Shown here piece by piece: positions 24,641 to 35,700 of a stretch of 64,000 nt of DNA. How positions within the stretch are numbered: the stretch's first letter is position 1; the number at the start of each line of letters is the position of its first letter. Position numbers and translations under genes: made by a program. A model generated the notes under the pieces. The model did not search any database. It saw only the letters and a list, made by a program, of their open reading frames with translations, and was not told the origin of the DNA. Location of the stretch: contig WARS01000011.1 in assembly GCA_008933995.1 (NCBI GenBank), positions 11,437,516 to 11,501,515 on the forward strand. Direction: 5' to 3'. Source of the stretch: Datnioides undecimradiatus (taxonomy: Eukaryota; Chordata; Actinopteri; Lobotiformes; Datnioididae).

Positions 24641-26127
24641 ATGAGTTCGCAAATCCGACAAAACTTCCACCAGGACTGCGAGGCTGCAATTAACAGACAG
24701 ATAAACCTGGAGCTCTATGCCTCCTATGTTTATCTCTCCATGGTAAGAGGCATTTTCAGCGTTGCAATGCCATTGCTCCATATACCAGTGCTCTCTGTGT
24801 CTTTTTAAGTTTAGAGACACTGCCGGTTCTTACTTCTTTATTTTTGTTGGTTTTCAGGCATATTATTTTGAGAGAGATGATAAATCCCTGCCAAACTTTG
24901 CAAAGTTCTTCAATGCACAGTCTAAAGAGGAGTGTGAGCATGCAGAGAAGCTGATGAGTTTGCAGAACAAGCGGGGAGGCAGAATTTTTCTGCAGGACAT
25001 CAGGGTTTGTACTGATTCTTTATCTACTACAATTTAAGTTAGCGTGTTTAAAGTGTTGTTTGTTTTATTTTCTTTTGGCCACAGTGGTGCAGCTAATGTC
25101 CAAGACCTGCTTTTTTAAATGTACATTCACAGAGTTATAAAGGCATTTTGGTGATACCGTTTGAGTTTGTCAGTTGGGGTGCAAGTGACAGTTTTTGAGG
25201 CACATATTCTTCTTCTTTTTGAATTGAAATGAATTGTGTCTCTCTTAGAAACCTGACAGAGATGAGTGGGGGAGTGGCCTGGAGGCTCTGGAGTGTTCCT
25301 TGCAGCTGGAGAAGACTGTAAACCAATCCTTGCTAGACCTGCAGAAAATGGCAACTGAACACAATGATCCTCATGTAAGCAGCAGACTAAAGGTCAACGT
25401 ACACAGCAGCTGGCTGCATTGTGTTTAATTATTCCACATGATGCCTCTCTCATTTAGCGTTTAACCTAATATTTTACAATGATGTATTTCATTTGTTTCT
25501 GACTTTGCCCAGACACAGAGTGTTGACACAGAGAGTAAGAGAGAGGAGGGGATCTGTTAAAACTGTTGTGCGCTCTTGTTCTGTGTTCTCACTTATAATG
25601 CAGCCTTATAATGCAGCCAAATCCACAATATGGTTACTGTCATGAACATATATATATGCTTCTGCTGAAGGAAAGGATGGTAGGTGAAAAGTAAACATAC
25701 AGGCTGATGACAGTAGCTGGGCTCTGAGGTCAAGTCATATCCAGCAATTGCGTATTTAAGGTTGTAAAACATGAACAATGTTTGTAGATAATCTCTATAT
25801 TAGAAATGTGGCTGCTGATACAGAAGTTAATCATCAGCAACATTTTTTTCAAGTAGGCGTATGAAACTGAGCGGGATGTTGTGTACAATCTCTGAGAGAG
25901 TGTGAAATATCTATCATGTGCAGGATGTGACAGCCTGATGAGAAAACCCTCTGTCCTTTTTTCCACAGTTGTGTGACTTCATAGAAACACATTATCTGGA
26001 TGAGCAGGTCAAATCTATTAAACAGATCGCTGACTGGATATCCAACTTGCGCCACATGGGAGCCCCTCAGAGTGGCATGGCTGAGTACCTCTTTGACAAA
26101 CACACCATGGCTGACGAGGGCAGTTAA
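24641..26127 (+). CDS. fth1: Ferritin heavy chain
   Basis: The protein forms the 24-subunit cytosolic iron-storage shell and oxidises Fe(II). Coding exons: 24641-24742, 24858-25004, 25249-25374 and 25969-26127, all phase 0, giving 177 residues. All seven human H-chain ferroxidase ligands are present: E24, Y31, E58, E59, H62, E104 and Q138 (human mature 27, 34, 61, 62, 65, 107 and 141). This makes it an H chain rather than an L chain. [19 protein letters not shown] and [10 protein letters not shown] are family-typical. Two features differ from mammals: C60 in the ferroxidase helix (EECEHAEK rather than EEREHAEK) and a C-terminus ending MADEGS. There is no N-terminal targeting extension, so a mitochondrial or secreted form is unlikely. 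Teleosts have several H-like paralogues, so the symbol is to the family member next to best1. Confidence 0.95.
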
Positions 26128-26362
26128 ACTACACTGTGGCACTGGCGATCACCCTGGTTACCTCTGCATGCCACCCTCGCCCTGTCCCTGACATGTACTG
26201 CCTGAAGTACTGTAACAATGCTGCTTTATTTATCTTTGTTAGCTGTCAATCAGCTGCAGCATTTGCAACACGCTTCAGTAGCTTTGTAAACCAGACTGCG
26301 GCTGCTGACCTCACTACACATTACACTCCAGGTGACAATCCATCTAAGAGATGACTTGTTAA

Positions 26363-26368
26363 AATAAA
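26363..26368 (+). terminator. Poly(A) signal of the ferritin gene
   Basis: An AATAAA hexamer, overlapping a second one, lies about 236 nt after the ferritin stop codon. Another candidate near 26934 would bring the transcript within about 35 nt of the best1 poly(A) signal on the other strand. Confidence 0.6.
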
Positions 26369-26379
26369 AATAAAGCAAA

Positions 26380-26960
26380 CCTTTTATTCATCCCATTATT
26401 TATTCATACTTACAAGTATCTTACTTGTTTCAGTGTGTGTTGGTGTTTCCACAGTATGGCAGAGACATCTATGAATTAATTTGACTGAACCAAGTGTCAC
26501 ATCAGTTGACACACCAGTAAAAGGATTAATCAGCTACTTAACAGAAATAATTAGCCAGTTTAATTTTAATTAAGCTACTTTCTGTGAATATTTATTTGGC
26601 ATTTTCATCTAACAGTATGTATTTTAAAATAATTATTGATAATAAAAATAAAATTAGAACTAACTTATAATCCTCATATTTTGTGTTTGCTTTTAAATTA
26701 AGCCCTTTGTGTTTTTATGGGTTAACATGTTGACTGTGTAAGCTGACCGTACAAAAGCTGCTTTAGTGAAATTTAATATCTGAACTCATTGTGGAGAAAC
26801 ATTTGAAAGCCATGAAACCCCCAACTGTTGTGGTACAGATTGCTTCTCTTTGCAGTATACATTATGACTTGATATAACTTTACAGATATGTGCTGTGTAA
26901 TGTTTAAGTGTGCATTGTTTTCTTGTATATTTAAATAAATAGAAAATAATTTAAAGTTTC
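26380..26960. other. Convergent intergenic region between the ferritin gene and best1
   Basis: A/T-rich DNA with no supported gene, separating two transcription units that point at each other. The same convergent order of FTH1 and BEST1 occurs in human. Confidence 0.6.
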
Positions 26961-26965
26961 AGTAT

Positions 26966-26971
26966 TTTATT
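26966..26971 (-). terminator. Poly(A) signal of best1
   Basis: TTTATT on the + strand reads AATAAA on the minus strand, about 400 nt downstream of the best1 stop codon. Confidence 0.5.
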
Positions 26972-27368
26972 GAAAATCTGACAAAATGACAAAAGAAACA
27001 TGGCATAATAATTATTAAAGAGTACACTGATGGGAACAATACTAAGATAACTTTTGTTTAAGAATATACATATTTTGGTATCTTGTCGCTGGGTTTCAGC
27101 TGAAACTCTAAAGTAGATCTTATTTTTCCTTCATATGTTGACCGTTAAATCTCATAAGGTGCTTTTTGCATTACAAGTAGGTTAATTGTTCTATATGAGC
27201 TAATGAGGAAGTAGAGATTAACTCAGTATTACCTCATTGTTTGCACCAAATACTTTTCAGTTGTATGACAGGTGCCAGATGACTGTAGTTCACTCAGATG
27301 TGACATAAATCAGTGCCTGTTTGTGTAAAATACTTTGAACGACGTGATAAAAAGTCTGTCACACCTTC

Positions 27369-30300
27369 TCAGTCCTGCTCCCTCCCTCCTGTTGCCTTGT
27401 TCACCCCACCCTCAACCAAAACACCCAGCAGGTCCCCTTCAGCCAATGAAATGCCTGAATCATTGGGTGAGTTTTGTTGATTGGTCTCTTGCTGCGTTGA
27501 TGCTGGAGCAGAAACTGTGTTCATGTTATTGCTCAGCCCGCCGTTGGTGCCCCCATTGCTTGCCCTCATGTTGTTGCTGAAATTCCCATGGTTACTAAAA
27601 TTACTGTGACTTGTACCATTGCAGAGGCTTCCCGTTGTGCCCGCACTGTTGGTGCTTGTTGCATTAATGCTGCTCGAGCTGCTGTTGGGATTACCGGGAT
27701 TTGCTGTCGCTGTGCGAGATGGAGGAGTGAATGAGAACACCCTTTCTCCTCCGCTTACTGCACCCCGAGCACTTGAGGGTCCAGGTTGGCTTTCGGCTGA
27801 GGGTAGGGTGTCCAGGGTAAGGTGGGGAGGTAGAGGGCGGCGAGACAGCAGGCCATGTCCTGGTCTGAGTTTAGATATTGGGCAGAGTTCAGGTGGAGGG
27901 TCTGGGAAGGAGAAAGTGGGGGTACTCTGCACCTCGCCATCCTCACTCAGCCAGGGAAAAGCAGAGGATGGTGGCGGGGGGATGTGGTTGGGAGTGTCAG
28001 GAGGCAGCAACTGTGAGCCCACCATTGGAGGAGCGAGGGAGCTGCAGCTGCGATCCCACTCATTTTGTGTTCGCCGGGCAGGCCGAGGGCGGGGCACTGT
28101 AGGGGGCACACAGTGGATGGGTGTCTGTGGACAGCTGTAAAAACCTGGTCTCTCATACAAGGGCATATTGGAGAAGGCATAGTCTGGATCTCGTTCTTGA
28201 TTCAAAGGCTGGCGGGCTTGACTTGGAGTTGATGGTGCCTCTGAATGCAGGTACAGAGGGAAGCGGCTTAGTGGAGCTCCAGGGCGGCGACGCAACAAAG
28301 ACACTCGTGAGGAGCGAGGAAAGTTGGGGGACTGGACACCGAGAAGACGACCCAGACCTCCAATCAGTGGGGTGGAGTAGTTGGCCTCCTCATGTTCTTT
28401 TATCTGCTCCAAATTGGACTGAAACTCCATCTCCTCCTTAGGAACACTAGTTTAAACGAAATCAGTGGTTATGTGATGATTAGCTAGAGTATTAGAGAGC
28501 CATCTGCCAGAAAATAAAAACCTTTCTGAACCTGATATCCAGAGCAGAGCCCATGAAGGAGGGTTTGCGGTGTTCAGCACTGGCAGCAGTGTAGGGAGGC
28601 TGAGGTTCAGACTCGTTCCAGTACATGTCCCTCTCAACCAGTGGTAGGCTGTCATACATCTCATCCACCGAGAGCAAGGACACCTGGGACACAACAGAAA
28701 CCAAGTAGGACAAGATGTCTCCTGAATACAACTGATCAATTAGTTTGGGTTGTATCCAAACCTGTAAATTGCGATCGACGAGCCAGTTGGTCTCAAAGTC
28801 ATCGTCATCTTCACCAAAAGGATTTATGAGTTGTTCAGCAACCTGAGACCAGTAAGACAAAAGACCATCACGATACAGCTCAGAAACTGACAAATACAAT
28901 TCACTGTGTTTATCAGTGGGACCCATATGAAGCTGCTGCTCCTAACCTTCAGCCAACCAACATAGAAGAAAAACTGCAACAGTGTGAAAACAGGCAGATA
29001 GAAGTCCACATCATGACCTGGGTACCCCTGTGCTGGATCCAAGAATTGTCGACCAATGAGACAAGCCAGGAAAAAGCTGTAGACTGCCACTGTCACCACC
29101 TAGTTAGAGGAAATTTGTCAAGCCTGGTGTCACAACCACGTCTAAGAAAAAAATAATTTTTTGCTGATTTCATTGTATTTTCCTCGGTCAGATTTCTAAA
29201 TTTTGATAAAAACTGAGTTAATCATCTCAGGAATATGATTATTGTAACACACAAAATCACAGAATTTATACACTGAGAGCCTATTATTAGCTCAGTTTGT
29301 TTTTTAAATTATTCGCTCAGTGTTATCATCATTAGCAGTGTAATTTGTTACACTAAAAAAATGAACTCTACTGTCTTTTAGTTACAGCACACCATATTAA
29401 CAAAACCTGAGTATAGACAAGAGGCAGGCTGATCCAGTCATAACCGTAAAGCTTCATACACTTTGCCCGTAAACTATTCAACTCCTGAGCAGAGAAAAAA
29501 AAGCAGGACAATCAAAAACAATTAAAAAAAACATTTAAGAACTATTATCACAAAGTGAAGCTGTTCAGGTTGTGCAGAGAGATCACTGATGAAGACCTAC
29601 AGTTAGAATTGCTGTAAGGGCCACGTCGTTATTGATGCGACCCTCGGTCCGAGCTCTCAAAGCAAGGCTGACAAACCACATGCAGGGAACCCAGAACTTG
29701 TTATGAGGAGAAGGCAAGTCCTCCAAGTGCCTCAGCTCCTCTGATGTCATCAAACCTGAGAGCCACAAACATGCATTGAAATGAAAGAAGTTGAGATGTT
29801 CGTTGAGTCCAAAGCTTCAAAATGACAATTTTGTTAAGTTTCTGCAGGGATTTTAAATGGTGCAAACAGAGCCAGCAGCTTTGGATGGTGGCCTGTGCTG
29901 TTCAGTGATGAGTTTGGGTGGTTTCATCACCACATCGTACCTGCCTGCACCAGGTGCTCCATGGTGGGAAACCTCTTGTAAACGGCAGTGCTGACAGAGC
30001 GGTAGATGAGCACGCCTGACAAGTTGGCATATCGCATCAGGGTTCGTCGGGTGAGCCTGGAGGCCTCATCAGCTCCACGAACATGACCTCCCACTAATGC
30101 TGCCAAGCGGTCTGGCCAAGGGACATTCTCAAACTGGCCCCACCAACGAGACACAACCAAGGTGACGTAGAAACCTGGCAAAAAAAACCCCAAAAAAACC
30201 AACAAAAAAAACCCCAAGGGGAATTTGTTGTTGACCCAATAACATGGTGTTGAAATGATTGCACATTGTTTGTCTGGATTAGGCTTGAAATTTAAAACTC

Positions 30301-31160
30301 ACCCAGCACAAATGACACAGGGATGAGCTCTGCATAGCGGTCACAGTATAATGATAGCTTCTCAAACAGCCTCTTCTGGTCATCATTTAACACAAACCTG
30401 GTGAGGGAAACATTCTTTGAGTCCATCAAACACGGGAACACTGTAACAGGTCTGAGCTCTCTGCTTATCAAACAAAATTAACGCATGTCTATAAAACAAG
30501 AACTGTTTATTTCTGTAAAAACATTACAACTTACCTCATCAAAACAAAAGTCATTATGACAAAGGTTGGTATGTGGTTGACAAGACATTAGAACATAAAC
30601 AATATCTTGTCAAAATGTGAAAATATATAATAATAACATTTTCTGCAATGTGTGTGCAGCTTAATCAGTCTGGGGCAAATGTCAGCCAATATTGGCATCA
30701 GTACCTGCATATAACATAATACAAATAAAACAAATAATAATACAAATGCTAATTTAGTTAACTGTGTCACTGTTACATAATTTATCCATCATAGACATGA
30801 CATATTTTGTGTGTCCATTGCAGACTATATGGCTCAGTATTTATCTTTGTGACAATACCTGAATAACTGAATTTAAGCGTTAAAACTCTCAAATATATGT
30901 ATGACACTCTTAAAGCCAGCAAATGTCAGGCTTTAGTCTCTGTGCCTGCAGACTGGAAGATATGTAAGATAACTATTGGAGTTTATAGTGTTTTCTCTTG
31001 GAGAGTACCTATAAACAATACTGAAGAAGTAGTAGAGAAGAGTGAAGAAGATGAGCTCTCTGTAGAGCAGTTTATAGATGCTGCCTTTCCATCGCAGGAG
31101 CAGGTTAAAGAAGGTCCCCAGACCTGCATCAGCAACCCTACGAGAGTACGTTACTGTCAT
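27369..31160 (-). CDS. best1: Bestrophin-1, calcium-activated chloride channel
   Basis: The protein is a pentameric anion channel, in mammals of the retinal pigment epithelium basolateral membrane. The coding exons from the start are 31009-31160, 30303-30397, 29941-30174, 29601-29755, 29407-29484, 28947-29099, 28762-28842, 28532-28683 and 27369-28446, in phase, giving 725 residues. Membrane segments lie near residues 30-50, 75-95, 239-254 and 271-289. The neck-gate residues I76, F80 and F84 fall exactly at human numbering, as does the calcium-clasp cluster E300-D304 ([12 protein letters not shown]). Channel-domain identity to human BEST1 is very high up to KEEMEF. The tail after residue about 366 is some 140 residues longer than the human one and has a P/R-rich part, then an N/S/G-rich part. 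The fth and rab3il1 neighbours confirm the orthology. Confidence 0.96.
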
Positions 31161-31294
31161 TGCTGCTTGCTGGCCAATCTGCTGGCTGACTGTGGCGTGA
31201 CATGAAGGAAACCAGTGTGATGTTGTTGTCTTGGGTTTGTCTGAACTCAGCGTCAGTGACCAGCCTGGATCTCATAAGGCCCGTTTGTTCATGT
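31161..31294 (-). other. best1: 5' UTR part of the first coding exon of best1
   Basis: A good acceptor (TTATCATTTTAG) ends at 31295, so the exon probably runs from 31294 into the coding sequence at 31160. It contains a six-codon upstream frame starting at 31292 (ATGAACAAACGG, ending TGA). A further non-coding exon with donor GTAAGT (exon edge 31564) lies upstream and would place the promoter near 31700. Confidence 0.5.
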
Positions 31295-31779
31295 CTAAAA
31301 TGATAAAGTAAAACATACAGGGTTAGTTATTTGTTATATATTCTACACTGGTTTGGTTGAACAGACCTGAGCTGTGTTGAGACACAAAGCAGTTTTCAAT
31401 AATCCCCTGCTGATTTTCCATTTTCCACACACTTAAACAATCATTAAAAATAATCTCTGCCATGATTTTATGAATAGAGATGTCTGCAGGGCTACAACAA
31501 GCAAATATAATATATGAGGCTCCCCAAAGGTCAATTTTAGGGTCTGAAGCGGCAGCTACTTACCACACAGAGTGAAAACATCTAGCCATCGTAGTTGCTG
31601 TGGCTTGAGTTGTGTGACGGCAGCTTTTGTGGAGAATGTTGTAGAAAGAGAAGTAAGAAAGAGAGCGAGGGACTCCTACACCTCCGGTCACTTGATGTGT
31701 TAATCTGTTCAGAGCAACAAAGCTGCATTGTGAGGCCGGGTTGTGTTAATCTGTAGCACCCACGCTGCCACAAATAGGT

Positions 31780-32700
31780 TGGTTAAAGGTATCAACGCTG
31801 AGGTGCTGTGTTCAGATGTTGGAACCATTTTTAGCAAACTCACCAATCATTTTCTTCAAAGTTTAACACATTCCTTTATGTCTTTTTCTGAATCACATAC
31901 ACACACTCCCAAAAACATAACCTCAGTGAATAATTTTTCTGTGAATTTATAGAGGGAGAATTGGTTATTTTCAGTTTCAAGCATCAGTCAGTCAGTATTT
32001 GGTCATGGAAAACTCCTGATCTGGTGAGACTTGGTGTCACTCCCTCTGCTGGAAGAAATGTGCACAGCTGTGCTCTAACTGGCTAGAAGGTGTTAGTGAT
32101 TAACCCTTTCTGCCTAGCCAGGGGAGCAGCAGGGCGAAGTGCAGACTGAGTTCAACCTGCTGGACTCTCTGTCTTGAGATTATAAAACTACAATTTCAGC
32201 AGTTTTTTTTGCAAATTTTTTGATGTGCGGACTGCAACACGGGGTCCTCTCAACACTGTGGTGAGTATATTTTGTGTCATTTTTATGTTCCAGAATCATC
32301 CCGGGTGAGTGTACGTCTATCACACTCCACACATGTGTGATACTGTTTCTTAGGTTTGAGTTATGTTTACATTGGATATCTCAAAGAAATTCCTTTTGCA
32401 AGACAAACTGCAAAGCAAAGAACTTGACTTCCTTCACCTCTGCACTATTCAGAGGAGGAAGAAGTGTGTGAGTTACAGTTTAAACGTTGTTGAGGTTGTC
32501 CACTCACTGCTGGATGACTTTGACTTTGTTTTGCAAACATTTATGGGCTATCAAAGTGGCAGCATGTAACTCTTTTCCTTTCTGCATTTTATATGCTTGA
32601 CAGCCACAGACACCAGGATCATTATATAGCACTACAAACGTACTGAATGTAACTTCAGTGGAGCCACCTAGTTGTTTTTGAAGAGTCTCTGTACTGCCCA
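31780..32700. other. Divergent intergenic region between best1 and rab3il1
   Basis: About 900 bp between two genes that point away from each other, with no supported coding sequence. It should contain the best1 promoter and the upstream rab3il1 promoter, but I cannot identify a core element with confidence. Confidence 0.5.
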
Positions 32701-32710
32701 AGAGGGAGAG

Positions 32711-35700
32711 ATGGATGCTTTTGAGGGAATTCACAGTGTCCAGATTTCATCTTCTCCACCATCCTCAACAACAGCCAGCCCGGGATATGAAGTCCTCAAA
32801 GCAGGTAGATCTGGAATAGCAGTGTACTCCTCCGCAGTCTTTTTTGGCACACCTGACGTGCTTGGAGCCAGATGCAAGTCCAGCAGGGAGAAGGAGGAGG
32901 AAGGCTGTGTTGTTGGACGGTAAGTCTCACCTGTGTGGAGAAAATATGATGGTTTTTATTGTTAAGAAGAGGACTTTCAAGGTGCGTTTCCTAAAATTCA
33001 GCTGAGACCACCACATCACATCATACAAGAAGCAGCCAGATGGACAAATTGGGGACCTCATATGCAAACTAGTGCCTATATTTAGTGACTGGTTAAGCTT
33101 CCAGCAGTGCATGATATATCTATCTATATTTTGCATATAAAATCTGATTCTGCAGAACAGCCATGAGACAAATGTAGTAAAGCTCATCCAAAGCAATCAA
33201 ACCTTTGCTGGCAGCAGCAACGTCATGTCCAGGCGTGTTTTTAGTCAGTGGGCTGACTGAAGGGTCATATCTTGTTTTTATATTCATGTTTGCCTTTTAA
33301 TAGACAGTATAGAGAACTGAAACAAAATGACAAATAATGTGGCAAAATATGCGTCTATGAAGTGTGAGAGTTGCCATAACTGACTTTACCCGATGAACAC
33401 AGGTAAAGTCAGTGGTAAATGATACTTCCTTCAGAATAACTAACTACACTGCACACACCTACATTTCCCCACTGTGGAATAAATAAAGTATTATCTTACC
33501 TTATCTTACAGGCCGATATACATCTGTGATAATTTAATATCAGCTGGTATGGATATTATATTCCATGCAGATAAATCCCTGCTACCCAGCAGCTTAAAGT
33601 AATATAAATTAGCATTTTGTTTTATCACCTGCAAGATTAAAGTGATCTGTAGGCTACATTAATGCATCACAAACCATAATCCAGTGATACACTATCTATG
33701 ACACAGTGTGTGTACTTTATGTGTTTGTACTATATTTGTAAGAATTTGAATGCTGTACATTATTACATTCATAGTGTAATATAGCTAATGTTACTTGAGT
33801 AAAAGATGCGATCGTCTCAGACTGTAGGCTCCACACCGGATGCTCCTGTATCTTGGTGTCCGGTGGCTGCTCCGGTCCGGGTCTGTCGGTTAGGGCGTTG
33901 GGACTGGATGCGCTGTCACGTGACCCGTGCGAGAGAGGGAGAAACAGGGCAGAGACATACACTCACTAACCTGGTATTAAAGATCATAAAGTAGATAAGA
34001 AGAAAACAGCGAAGGACGTGCTTCAAAAAGTGTAAACCAAGAAACTTAGTCGTGTTTTGTCACCATTAGCCCGCCACTGCTGGTGCCGATGCTGTTGTTG
34101 TCGGTTGTTTTCGGTTGTCTACGTCAGCGTCCGCATTCCTCCGCTTACTGTGATTTAAAACGGCTGAGATCAGTTTGACTGAAACTGGCTAAGGTTAGCT
34201 CACTTTTACTCAGCATTTCTTTATTTAACAACAACGACAACTGAAGGACGCTGAAGGGGAGAAGCTGACAGATACCCAGGCAGGGTGGGAGGTAAATCTG
34301 CGGTCCTGGACACTGAGGTAAGGGCGGATACTGAGGGGAAACCTCCTTATATTAAAAAGTTTGAAATGTTAGCTAACAACAACAAGCTAACTGTAACTGT
34401 AAAAGTCCTGCTTAATGTCTGCACTTTACAACAACATAACATTTAATCTGCACTGAATGTCGGGGGAAGCTAATGTAGCAGCAGAGGGGTTAAAGCTGTA
34501 GTTCGGGTTCCCGCAGGGGTCTGTAGCTTAACTCAAGTGATTTCACACACTGTGGCTTAAAGTCAGTTGTGGCTGTTTTAATGAACTTCACACTGAAATT
34601 TCAGTGTTGCTGGTCACTGCATTTGTTGATGATAGATTGTGGATTCTCCTCCTTGACATGTAGTAGTAAGTAATATCCTGTCGACATACAGAGCAATAAA
34701 CTGCCCTCTAGATCAGTTGCTGAACTTGCTGATTGCAGATATATCAGTTTTATTGAAACACTGACTGAATAAATTATTTAGACAAAACATTACAAACACA
34801 AAATTGCAACCCATTATTATTGAATCAAATCTATCTTTATATCAACACAGTTTAAGAAGTGGACACGAAATGCCCCCTCACTGACAATACTGACTATATT
34901 TCTACTTGTGTGTAGGTTGGTAGATCTGGAGCCAGAGCCAGAGCCCAGAGTGGAGGGAGGAAGCCAGCCTTTGCCCACCTCAGGCAGAGACCATGGCAAC
35001 CTCTCCCGGCTTCGTAGCTCCTCGCTGGAGATCAGAGAAAAAGAAATCAGAGAAAAGGGGTCAGAGATCCTCAGGGAGCAGCTGGACGCTGCAAAGAAGG
35101 TAGTATAACCTACTTTATGCTGACACAGACAAAAAAGTTGACGATGCAAATGTCCTTCCTGTAGTTGTGAAATTTTCCCCTGAACATCTCAGGAACTGAA
35201 ACTAAAGGACAAGGAGTGTGAGCGTCTGTCGCAAGTCAGGAATCAGCTGGAGCAGGAGCTGGAGGAGCTGACCGCCAGTCTGTTTGAGGTAAGCAGTAAT
35301 CACTGCTCTCTGCTGGGTGCACTGTAATTTTCACACAGGTCTTTGACGTGATGATGAGGGAAGTGATGCAATCCTATGCTTCATCAAGGGTCAAATTCAC
35401 ATTTGGTCATTACAGTGAAAACATTTACTGGAAATTTAAATTTATTATGTTTCAGCCTTTTCACTTAATGTTTCACTTGGCAATTTTTAATGGTTCAATG
35501 TCAATCACAACAGGAAGCTCACAAGATGGTGCACGAGGCTAACGTCAAACAGGCAGCAGCCGAAAAACAACTGAAGGAGGCTCAGGGAAAGGTTTGTGAA
35601 ACTGTTTCTCTGGGTTTCATGAACTGTGATTGTAATGACCCTTTGCCCCACTGAAATACCTTCATTATACCTGTATTGTTTTGAATTGTACTCTGATTTT

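Noticed and set aside
27619..28140. 173-codon open frame on the + strand
   Set aside because: It is the antisense shadow of the large last exon of best1, whose low-complexity composition keeps other frames open.
33806..33994. 62-codon frame near the CpG-rich segment of rab3il1
   Set aside because: GC-rich DNA keeps frames open by chance; no similarity and no in-phase splice to rab3il1.
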